Source: Alcaligenaceae bacterium (GTDB lineage Bacteria > Pseudomonadota > Gammaproteobacteria > Burkholderiales > Burkholderiaceae). From it: a stretch of 10,522 nt of DNA. How positions within the stretch are numbered: the first letter of the stretch is position 1; every line of letters begins with the position of its first letter. The notes under the pieces were generated by a model. That model saw nothing but the letters and a program-made list of their open reading frames with translations, was not told the DNA's origin and did not search any database. This document shows, in pieces, positions 1 through 6,318 of this stretch. A program made the translations under genes and the position numbers. The stretch covers positions 1 to 10,522 of the forward strand of contig CANFEI010000016.1 of the NCBI GenBank assembly GCA_947445495.1, given 5' to 3'.

Positions 1-1230
1 CATCAGCAGAAAAAGTGGGAACGATACACGCGCGATATAAGGGAGCTCTCGGCCCGTCATTCCGGAAAGAACAAACAGATTGAACCCAACCGGCGGTGTG
101 ATCTGCGCCATCTCTACAACAAACACGATAAAAATACCAAACCAAATTAAATCAATCCCGGCAGCCGTCACGGTGGGCAGTAACACCCCCATCGTCAAGA
201 CCACCATCGAAATGCCGTCTAAAAAGCATCCCAGAATAATGAAAAAAACCATCAAGACGAGAATCAGACCGAACTGCGATAGGCCTAAGGTCCCTATCCA
301 TTCTGCCAACGCACGCGGCAAGCCTATATAGCCCATCGAAAGTGTCAGAAACTGCGCGCCAGCCAGTATCAAGGCAATCATGCAATACAAGCGGGTGGCC
401 CCAAACAGTGAACCCTTAAAGGTCTCCCAAGAGAGCGACCCTTGCACAACTGAGATAATAAGCGAGCCCAACACGCCGATGGCCGCCGCCTCAGTCGCCG
501 TGGCAACGCCGCTGTAGATCGAACCAAGCACCGCAGTGATGAGTATCAATACCGGAATCAGGTGCCGGGATTGATACAGCTTCTGCCTGAAAGACATTTC
601 TGGATCGGCGACAGGCACTTTGTCAGGGTTACGTAGGGCCCAAAACACAATGTATCCTGAGAACAGCAATGCTAAAAATATTCCAGGCAAAACACCCGCA
701 ATAAACAGCTTGGCGATCGATACCTCTGCCGCAACGCCGTAGACGATCATGATGATCGATGGAGGAATCAGCAAACCGAGCGTGCCTGCACCGGCGAGCG
801 TACCCATCACCATATCGTCGGGATAACCGCGACGCTTAAGTTCTGGCAGCGTCATCTTGCCGATCGTGGCGCAGGTCGCCGCTGAGGAGCCTGAAACTGC
901 CGCAAAGATTGCACAGCCGATGACGTTCGTGTGTAGCAAGCGTCCAGGCAATTTATTGAGCCAAGGGGCCAAGCCTTTGAACAAGTCTTGGGAGAGCCGC
1001 GTGCGAAAAAGAATTTCCCCCATCCATAAAAACAAGGGCAATGCGGTTAACGTCCAGCTAGAGGACGCCCCCCAGATCGTGATGGCCATCGCATCACCAG
1101 CGGGCCTGCTTGAGAACAGCTCCATCCCAAGCCATGCTGTTCCGGCAAGCGTGAGTCCGACCCATACGCCACCGGCCAAAAAGCCGAAGAGCGAAACGAT
1201 CAACAACGTCACAATCAACATATCATTCAT
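1..1230 (-). CDS. dctM: TRAP transporter large permease subunit, DctM type (C-terminus cut by window edge)
   Basis: Large membrane subunit of a tripartite ATP-independent periplasmic transporter; in this family it carries the cation-coupled translocation path in the inner membrane. I translated 410 residues, open to the left edge; family members are usually about 425-435 residues, so roughly 15-25 are missing. Family hallmarks are clear: ALPLFLWMGE (63-72), SGSSAAT (113-119) followed by the KMTLPELKRRGYP stretch, GLLIPPSI (152-159) and ITPPVGFN (377-384). Many hydrophobic segments run throughout. The ATG at 1230 sits inside the end of dctQ (ATGAATGA, 8-nt overlap), typical of translational coupling; an in-frame ATG three codons on is an alternative. 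It is third in the dctP-dctQ-dctM order. Substrate cannot be assigned. Identification is very secure. Confidence 0.96.
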   Translation of the reverse strand, partial: MNDMLIVTLLIVSLFGFLAGGVWVGLTLAGTAWLGMELFSSRPAGDAMAITIWGASSSWTLTALPLFLWMGEILFRTRLSQDLFKGLAPWLNKLPGRLLHTNVIGCAIFAAVSGSSAATCATIGKMTLPELKRRGYPDDMVMGTLAGAGTLGLLIPPSIIMIVYGVAAEVSIAKLFIAGVLPGIFLALLFSGYIVFWALRNPDKVPVADPEMSFRQKLYQSRHLIPVLILITAVLGSIYSGVATATEAAAIGVLGSLIISVVQGSLSWETFKGSLFGATRLYCMIALILAGAQFLTLSMGYIGLPRALAEWIGTLGLSQFGLILVLMVFFIILGCFLDGISMVVLTMGVLLPTVTAAGIDLIWFGIFIVFVVEMAQITPPVGFNLFVLSGMTGRELPYIARVSFPLFLLM

Positions 1231-1735
1231 GGCGCTGTTGCTCCTGCGTGTCCGTACTAGACTCATCGCCACGTATGCGGCTAATCAATAAATCAATAAA
1301 AGCAATCAAGAGCAAAATGTTTCCGGCGGCCATCCCTATTTGAGGAATCCAGAGCGGCGTCGCATCGTTGCTCGTTGAGATATCATTAAACACCCAGGAG
1401 TCCACCACAAGCTTAGTGCTGAAAAAAGCGAGTGAAACAGCGATGGCGACCCCAACCGCTATCGCAGCGATATCTAAGCGACGCTTACCGGCAGGCGCTA
1501 AGGCATTCAGAACCAGTGTCACGCGAATATGTTCGCCATGGCGCAGGGTGGATGCCAACGCTAAGAAGCCAGCCGAAGCCATGAAATATCCTGCGTAAGC
1601 ATCGAGACCCGACACATGAAACGCAAGTTGACGGCTCAAGATGCTTGTGAGTACGCTGACAAGTACTCCCACCATACAAACCGCCGCCAAAACCTCGGCG
1701 GCGGAGTACAACCAATTAAGCAACTTACGCATCAT
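1223..1735 (-). CDS. dctQ: TRAP transporter small permease subunit, DctQ type
   Basis: Small four-helix membrane subunit that pairs with DctM in a TRAP transporter. The 170-residue product has the usual length and four hydrophobic stretches at about 12-34, 46-63, 87-107 and 128-151. The family signature TLRHGEHIRV (63-72) follows the second helix, and WIPQIGMAAG (129-138) opens the last helix. The tail after about 153 is polar and charged (GDESSTDTQEQQ), a likely cytoplasmic end. Translation begins at a double ATG; the dctP stop codon TAA directly abuts the first ATG with no spacer, and the 3' end overlaps dctM by 8 nt, so all three genes should be co-translated from one mRNA. No separate promoter is evident. 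Confidence 0.95.
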   Translation of the reverse strand: MMRKLLNWLYSAAEVLAAVCMVGVLVSVLTSILSRQLAFHVSGLDAYAGYFMASAGFLALASTLRHGEHIRVTLVLNALAPAGKRRLDIAAIAVGVAIAVSLAFFSTKLVVDSWVFNDISTSNDATPLWIPQIGMAAGNILLLIAFIDLLISRIRGDESSTDTQEQQRHE

Positions 1736-2707
1736 TTACTTTCTCAATGCATCCACGATGGCTTGACCATCTGGGCCAGCCCTTTTGATGTAGTCAGCAA
1801 GCATTTTTTGACCAATCTCGTTCAAGCCCTTTGTCAATTCAGCCGAAGGCTGAATAACCTGGCCACCGTTTTTAGTCCATGCGGCCAAATAGTCATTGGT
1901 CTTTCCTTCAGACGCTTTCCAACCACGCTCTTCCGCTTTGGCAGCTTCAGCCAACAGCGCTTTGCGAGTCGCTTCGTCCAAGGCATCAAAAGCCTTCTTG
2001 TTCATGATGACCGCGTTCTTGGGAATCCAAGCTTGGTTGTCATAGAACTTCTTGATGTACTCATACGTCTTAGTGTCAACACCCGTCGCACTCGATGAAA
2101 TCATCGAATCCATCACACCTGTTGCCATGGCCTGCGAGACCTCAGCAGCTTGAATCGTGACGGTCTGTGCACCCACGAGTTCGCCGATTTTTGCAGTCGC
2201 TGGGCTATACGAGCGCCACTTCAGACCCTTCATGTCCGCAACAGTCTTCAAATCACGGTTAGTGAAGATGCCCTGCGGTGGCCAAGGCGCCGCAAACAAG
2301 AGCATCATCCCTTGCGAAGCGAGCTTCTTTTCAAGATAAGGCTTTTGAATTGCCGCGAGTTTTTTTGCGCCCGCGTAGCTATTGATTAAAAACGGCACGC
2401 CGTCTAACTCATAAATAGAATCTTCGTTCGCAAAGTTCACGAGAAGAATTTCACCTAGTTGTGCCTGGTTGCCTTGAACCGCGCGCTTGATTTCAGGTGC
2501 TTTGAACAACGAAGCGTTGGGGTGAACGGTGATATTGAGCTTACCGCCTGTCGCTTTCGCTACATCTTTGGCAAACTCGACCAAGTTTTCAGTAAGAAAA
2601 ATCGATGGCGAATAGGCTGTAGGCAAATCCCACTTCGTTTGACTGTGGGCCGCGAAGCCAACTGTTGCGAGCAAACTCGCAAGCAATACCGATAAGGTTT
2701 TACGCAT
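1736..2707 (-). CDS. dctP: TRAP transporter periplasmic substrate-binding protein, DctP type
   Basis: Periplasmic binding protein that captures the solute and delivers it to DctQM. The 323-residue product begins with a Sec signal peptide (MRKTLSVLLASLLATVGFAA, cleavage probably near AHSQ, 21-24). The mature part shows DctP-family layout: the GGKLNITVHPNASLFKAPEI region (54-73), GLKWRSYSP (161-169), where R165 occupies the place of the conserved arginine that grips the ligand carboxylate in this family, and NQAWIPKNAVIMNKKAFDAL (214-233). The ATG at 2707 was chosen because it yields the signal peptide and has AAGGA 7 nt upstream; a longer frame from a TTG at 2833 would put 42 unlikely residues before it. 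The ligand is probably a carboxylate, but the sequence does not say which. First gene of the operon, divergent from the Bug gene. Confidence 0.95.
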   Translation of the reverse strand: MRKTLSVLLASLLATVGFAAHSQTKWDLPTAYSPSIFLTENLVEFAKDVAKATGGKLNITVHPNASLFKAPEIKRAVQGNQAQLGEILLVNFANEDSIYELDGVPFLINSYAGAKKLAAIQKPYLEKKLASQGMMLLFAAPWPPQGIFTNRDLKTVADMKGLKWRSYSPATAKIGELVGAQTVTIQAAEVSQAMATGVMDSMISSSATGVDTKTYEYIKKFYDNQAWIPKNAVIMNKKAFDALDEATRKALLAEAAKAEERGWKASEGKTNDYLAAWTKNGGQVIQPSAELTKGLNEIGQKMLADYIKRAGPDGQAIVDALRK

Positions 2708-2714
2708 GAGGAGA

Positions 2715-2719
2715 TCCTT
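2715..2719 (-). promoter_or_regulatory. Ribosome binding site fixing the dctP start
   Basis: AAGGA on the minus strand ends 7 nt before the ATG at 2707. It supports that start over the TTG start of the longer open frame, which lacks any comparable site and would bury the signal peptide. Confidence 0.7.
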
Positions 2720-2736
2720 GAGCGAGAAAAATGGGT

Positions 2737-2752
2737 GCCTGGCAAGCCAGGC
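2737..2752. repeat. Perfect 7-bp inverted repeat in the dctP leader
   Basis: GCCTGGC and GCCAGGC flank a 2-nt centre (AA). The site lies about 30 nt upstream of the dctP ATG and, if the promoter called at 2786-2814 is right, downstream of the transcription start. A dimeric repressor operator is the most natural reading; as RNA it could form a short 6-bp hairpin just ahead of the ribosome binding site. No regulator gene is present in the window. Confidence 0.5.
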
Positions 2753-2785
2753 TATCTGTAAAAAAGTCTTTTGACTTGGTTCGTG

Positions 2786-2814
2786 AGTGTATGCGCACAT
2801 GTCATGCATCACAA
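2786..2814 (-). promoter_or_regulatory. Candidate sigma-70 promoter for dctPQM
   Basis: On the minus strand TTGTGA (2814-2809) and TACACT (2791-2786) are separated by exactly 17 nt, each matching 4 of 6 consensus positions. The leader to the dctP ATG would be about 70 nt and would contain the palindrome at 2737-2752. Called by eye only. Confidence 0.4.
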
Positions 2815-2858
2815 CCAGCCACAGCAGAACCAAGGGTAAACACTAGGCCACCCTTATT

Positions 2859-2888
2859 TTGACTGCAATACCCCTGAGTCTGTAGTAT
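2859..2888 (+). promoter_or_regulatory. Candidate sigma-70 promoter for the Bug-deacylase operon
   Basis: TTGACT (2859-2864) and TAGTAT (2883-2888) are spaced 18 nt apart, matching 5 of 6 and 4 of 6 consensus positions. A start near 2895 would leave a leader of about 60 nt before the ATG at 2956. It is back to back with the dctP promoter candidate, their -35 boxes about 45 nt apart, so one regulator bound between them could act on both. Confidence 0.45.
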
Positions 2889-2955
2889 CCACTCTTAATC
2901 TTTGCAATAAAACCTAAAAGGGAATTCGGGACATGTCTAAAACTAGGAGACACTT

Positions 2956-3921
2956 ATGCGTATGATCAAAACAATATTGGCAAGTGCTGTTGCGTTGGTT
3001 GCACTGAACTCCGCCGCTCAGGCCGAATATCCGGACAAGCCAATCAAAATTCTGGTCGGCTATGCACCAGGCGGCGCTGCGGACAAACTTATTCGTCCCA
3101 TATCAGACCGTCTGACAAAGATTCTGAAGCAGCCCGTCATCATTGACTACAAGCCGGGTGCTGGAGCCTCACTCGCGGCCGATCTGACCGCCAAAGCGCC
3201 TGCCGATGGATACACGCTGCACATCACGGACTCGGGTCCAATGACGATTTTGCCGCACATGCGCAAACTCGGCTATGACCCGCTCACAAGCTTCACGCCA
3301 ATTTCTATGGTGGGTGGTGGCGGAGTCGTCGTGGTTGTGCTTCCCACCTCAAAAGCAACTGATATCAAGAGTCTTGTCGAACTCGCCAAGAAAGACCCAA
3401 AGAACTGGAGCTACGGAACCTCGGGAGTAGGCGGGGTGGGTCACTTAGCAGGCGAGCAGTTCAAAGCAGCCGCAAAACTTGACATCGCACACATCCCCTA
3501 CAAAGGCGGTAATCCCGCCCTCGCTGAGCTGCTCGGAGGACACGTGCCTGTGTTGTTCTCCTCGCTCGGTGCGGCAGCCACGCAGATTCAAGCTGGCAAG
3601 CTGCGAGCCCTGGCCGATACGTCAAGCAAGCGTAGTTCAATGTTTCCCAATGTCCCGACAATGGCTGAATCCGGCTTCCCAGGGTTTGACGCCACAATCT
3701 GGTTCGGCCTTGTCGGGCCAGCGAGCTTGCCCAAAGAAGTCATGGCCAAGCTCGTCCCAGCGCTTGCAGACATCATGAAAGACCCAGAAGTGATTGCTGC
3801 CATCAAGCGTGAAGGCTACGAGCCTATGCCCTTCACACCACAACAGACTGCGGAGCGCATCAAATCCGACTTTGCACTGTGGGGCAAGACCGTCACAGCC
3901 TCCAACATTAAAGCGGACTAA
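2956..3921 (+). CDS. Bug/TctC-family periplasmic solute-binding protein
   Basis: Member of the tripartite tricarboxylate transporter receptor family (Bug proteins), greatly expanded in Burkholderiales, which bind small carboxylates, amino acids or related compounds in the periplasm. The 321-residue product has normal length, a Sec signal (1-23, ending NSAAQA before EYPDKPI) and the family start YPDKPIKILVGYAPGGAADK (25-44). Other family stretches are the IIDYKPGAGASLAAD region (62-76), APADGYTL, the SYGTSGVGGVGHLAGEQFK region and AHIPYKGGNPALAELLGGHV. The ATG at 2956 follows AGGAGA by 5 nt. No TctA or TctB permease gene is in the window, so it is an orphan receptor, common in this group. The deacylase gene starts 2 nt after its stop, so the ligand is probably related to that enzyme's substrate. 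A GGGGVVVVV run near residues 119-127 is slightly unusual. Confidence 0.95.
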   Translation: MRMIKTILASAVALVALNSAAQAEYPDKPIKILVGYAPGGAADKLIRPISDRLTKILKQPVIIDYKPGAGASLAADLTAKAPADGYTLHITDSGPMTILPHMRKLGYDPLTSFTPISMVGGGGVVVVVLPTSKATDIKSLVELAKKDPKNWSYGTSGVGGVGHLAGEQFKAAAKLDIAHIPYKGGNPALAELLGGHVPVLFSSLGAAATQIQAGKLRALADTSSKRSSMFPNVPTMAESGFPGFDATIWFGLVGPASLPKEVMAKLVPALADIMKDPEVIAAIKREGYEPMPFTPQQTAERIKSDFALWGKTVTASNIKAD

Positions 3922-3923
3922 AC

Positions 3924-4946
3924 ATGGCATTACCCTCAACACTGCTGACAAATCTACCCGAGCAGATTCCGCTTGATCAGGAACGTCCTTTTCAAACGAC
4001 TAGAATCCGCAGTCCGATCGCAGGCCCTAAACTCATCATCACTGCTGCGGTTCATGGCAATGAGACCTGCGGGACCTTTGCGATCGAGAGGTTGGTCAAG
4101 CAGTTTGAGTTGGGCGAGCTCAAGCTCCTGAAAGGATTTGTGACCTTTGTTCCGGTCACAAATCCTAAAGCTTATCGACTCAAACGGCGTGCTGGCGACC
4201 GAAACCTGAATCGTCGACTAATGCCAACCGATATGCCCGTGCAATACGAAGACCATATTGCGAACTGGCTCTGTCCACTTCTGGCCGAGCATGATGGCTT
4301 GCTCGACCTGCATTCTTTTCAGAGCGGAGACACTGCCTTCGCCTTATTTGGGCCTGCTAATAATAATGACTCGCTTGAGCCTTTTGCGCAGGCACAGTTT
4401 GAAGAGGCGTTAATCCAACGGCTTGGCTGTCAGCGCTTTGTGTATGGTTGGCTCAGCACCTATGCCAAAGGAATTGATCGACGCGCAGCCGAAGTCAAAG
4501 CAGGCCGCTTCAACGCGAAAGATGTCGATATTGATACACGTTACGGCATCGGCACTACAGAATACATGCGTTCCGTGGGCGGCTGGTCGCTCACGTTAGA
4601 GTGCAGCCAACACGATGATGTGGGTGGGCGAGAAGTCGCCTACCAGGCAATCATTCATACACTCACGCACCTGGGTATGATCGCAGGCGTACCGCCGGCT
4701 GCCGCGAAAGAGTTTGAGGTACTTGGTTTGTACGACGTATTTGATCGCTTTGACATGAACGATCAGTTTGCCAAGTCATGGAAGAGTTTTGACCCGATCA
4801 AACAAGGCGAATGCATTGGCACACGCGCCGATGGCACACGCATCATGGCGGAGCGCGACTGCTTTATTGTGTTTCCCAATATGAAATCGCAGCCCGGCCA
4901 GGAATGGTTTTACCTTGCACACGCAGGCGGCCGACTCGGGCGTTAA
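3924..4946 (+). CDS. Succinylglutamate desuccinylase/aspartoacylase-family zinc deacylase
   Basis: Cytoplasmic M14-like zinc enzyme of the AstE/AspA family, which cleaves an N-acyl group from an amino acid. The 340-residue product has the zinc motif HGNE (H44, E47), an arginine/asparagine substrate motif GDRNLNRR (91-98, resembling the family RDLNR), the third zinc ligand in DLHS (H130), and the probable catalytic glutamate in TLECSQH (E226). A C-terminal beta-rich segment follows from about 265. There is no signal peptide. It starts 2 nt after the Bug gene stop without a strong ribosome site of its own, suggesting translational coupling. Candidate substrates known for the family are N-acetylaspartate, N-succinylglutamate and N-acetyldiaminobutyrate; none of the other arginine-succinyltransferase or ectoine genes is nearby, so neither AstE nor DoeB can be claimed. 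Family is secure, substrate open. Confidence 0.92.
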   Translation: MALPSTLLTNLPEQIPLDQERPFQTTRIRSPIAGPKLIITAAVHGNETCGTFAIERLVKQFELGELKLLKGFVTFVPVTNPKAYRLKRRAGDRNLNRRLMPTDMPVQYEDHIANWLCPLLAEHDGLLDLHSFQSGDTAFALFGPANNNDSLEPFAQAQFEEALIQRLGCQRFVYGWLSTYAKGIDRRAAEVKAGRFNAKDVDIDTRYGIGTTEYMRSVGGWSLTLECSQHDDVGGREVAYQAIIHTLTHLGMIAGVPPAAAKEFEVLGLYDVFDRFDMNDQFAKSWKSFDPIKQGECIGTRADGTRIMAERDCFIVFPNMKSQPGQEWFYLAHAGGRLGR

Positions 4947-4949
4947 GCA

Positions 4950-6242
4950 CTAGTTTTTGCAACAGTGTGTAACCAACCATTGCGTCAAGACTGTCGTCGC
5001 CAAAAGAAAGTCGTCGATCGACATTTCCTCATCGGGGTGATGGCTACCGTTTGGATTGCGAATAAACAAGAATCCAAAAGGAATACCCGCGGCATAAAAG
5101 GCGGCGGAGTCGTGCGAGGCGGGACTAGGCAAGTCGGGGGCTTTTAGTCCCAGCTGCAAAGCGCAAGCACGCAGCTGCGCGGTAATGGTTGGATCTGCTG
5201 GTGCCACGCCTGCAGAGGCTTGAGGGCCGAGATCGATTTTCACACGGCGCTTTGTCGATACCTCTTCTACGAGTGCCAAAAACTTTGTTTTCAGTTCAGC
5301 TAAGTCTGCGGAGTCGTAGGCGCGCACATCAAGGCTTAAGCCAAATTCACCAGGCACGATTGTCAATCCGTGACGCGCGCTGTTGGTCTGAAATTCACCA
5401 ATGGTGCAGGCCATCAAGCGCCCTGCCTGCTCCCATTCCGCCCAAATCTTATCAAGGCCTAGCGCAATATCTGCTCCAGCTAGTGCGGCATCATGGCGAT
5501 AGCGACGCCCGAGCCCAACATGACCGTACTCCCCAGTAATCTTGATTTTGGGGTAACGAAAGTTCCCTGGCACACCCGAACCAATCGCAATGGCATGCCC
5601 TTCTATCGCGAGACTGGGCGCTTGTTCAATGTGTACTTCCATAAAGGCTCTCACGTTCTGTGGCGTGAGGTAGGCCTGGCCTCGGGCAACCGCATCAGGA
5701 TCGCCGCCCGCCTCAAGCAAATGCTCGGCAAGGGTTCGGCCTGTATCGATGCGCTTAGCCTGCAACGCGCTTTCCTGCAAGGATCCCAGGGCGCCTCGGC
5801 TGCCAATATAGGAGACTTGAAACCAAATACTTTCTTCGGCACGTACGCCCATCACAACAATATCGCACTGTGGTTGCAACCCAGCCTCTTGAAGCGCTTC
5901 GATCGCAATCAAGCCAGCCACGACCCCAGCAGCGCCGTCATAATTTCCGCCTGCAGCGACCGAGTCTAAATGAGAGCCGATCACAAGAGCAGGAGCCGAG
6001 CGATCTAACCCAGGCAACACCATGTAGGTATTACGCATGTGGTCGTGTCGAACCTCAAGGCCAAGTCCTGCTGCATACTTTGCCACGAGGTCGTGCGCAA
6101 ACTGTTCACCCGGCCCGTACGTATCGCGCGTCACGCCTCCACGCTTCGTATCGACGCTGCCCTCACGCAACTGATCAAACAACCATTGCACCTCGGGATA
6201 GAGGCTCATGACTAGAGACGCAACCTTCGGTTCAGCGGGCAT
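4950..6242 (-). CDS. M20-type Zn-dependent hydrolase, allantoate amidohydrolase / N-carbamoyl-L-amino acid hydrolase family
   Basis: Cytoplasmic dinuclear metal hydrolase of the family that includes allantoate amidohydrolase, beta-ureidopropionase and L-carbamoylase, which open C-N bonds of ureido or carbamoyl compounds. The 430-residue length is typical. Metal ligands are all visible: H91 and D93 in GSHLDSV, bridging D102 in GGNYDG, E136/E137 in RAEESIWF, H204 in EVHIEQ and H412 in GSHHPDEEM. The dimer-domain motifs are GVPGNFRY (223-230) and EYGHVGLGRRYRHDA (238-252, H241); SHDSAAF (386-392) also fits. Two places depart from the best-known members: EEGSRF is EESIWF, losing the arginine, and the usual HAGTTPM is HVGLGRR. 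Both suggest a side branch with a different substrate. The ATG at 6242 has AGGA 9 nt upstream. Its stop lies 3 nt from the convergent deacylase stop, with no terminator visible between. Confidence 0.92.
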   Translation of the reverse strand: MPAEPKVASLVMSLYPEVQWLFDQLREGSVDTKRGGVTRDTYGPGEQFAHDLVAKYAAGLGLEVRHDHMRNTYMVLPGLDRSAPALVIGSHLDSVAAGGNYDGAAGVVAGLIAIEALQEAGLQPQCDIVVMGVRAEESIWFQVSYIGSRGALGSLQESALQAKRIDTGRTLAEHLLEAGGDPDAVARGQAYLTPQNVRAFMEVHIEQAPSLAIEGHAIAIGSGVPGNFRYPKIKITGEYGHVGLGRRYRHDAALAGADIALGLDKIWAEWEQAGRLMACTIGEFQTNSARHGLTIVPGEFGLSLDVRAYDSADLAELKTKFLALVEEVSTKRRVKIDLGPQASAGVAPADPTITAQLRACALQLGLKAPDLPSPASHDSAAFYAAGIPFGFLFIRNPNGSHHPDEEMSIDDFLLATTVLTQWLVTHCCKN

Positions 6243-6264
6243 ACAAAGGAATCCTATGGCTATA

Positions 6265-6285
6265 TCGCTGTGACCAACACAGCGA
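6265..6285. repeat. Perfect 8-bp inverted repeat between divergent hydrolase and MFS genes
   Basis: TCGCTGTG and CACAGCGA flank the 5-nt spacer ACCAA. The repeat occupies the middle of the 76-bp region separating the two divergent start codons, 23 nt from one ATG and 33 nt from the other. In that place an operator for a dimeric regulator shared by both genes is likely; a leader hairpin is the alternative. Confidence 0.55.
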
Positions 6286-6303
6286 CGGGCAGTGATTGTT
6301 CAA

Positions 6304-6309
6304 TAGTAT
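6304..6309 (+). promoter_or_regulatory. Possible -10 box very close to the MFS start codon
   Basis: TAGTAT matches 4 of 6 bases of the -10 consensus and ends 9 nt before the ATG at 6319, so a transcript from here would begin almost at the start codon. No good -35 box is seen at 16-18 nt spacing. Weak by itself; it matters because the gene lacks a Shine-Dalgarno sequence. Confidence 0.25.
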
Positions 6310-6318
6310 TAGTGTTTA

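Noticed and set aside
857..1291. Plus-strand open frame of 144 codons opposite dctM
   Set aside because: It is antisense to well-conserved DctM motifs, with no ribosome site or recognisable domain.
1616..2098. Plus-strand open frame of 160 codons opposite dctQ and dctP
   Set aside because: Antisense shadow of two secure genes, with low-complexity unfamiliar protein sequence.
2708..2833. Extension of the dctP reading frame by 42 codons to a TTG at 2833
   Set aside because: It would place unlikely residues ahead of a clear Sec signal peptide, and a good ribosome site supports the ATG at 2707.
3924..4946. Naming the deacylase astE or doeB
   Set aside because: The family fits, but no arginine-succinyltransferase or ectoine-degradation genes accompany it, so the specific pathway is unsupported.
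4930..4975. A terminator between the convergent deacylase and M20 genes
   Set aside because: Only a short T-run (TTTTT) is present; no stem of useful length was found in the region.
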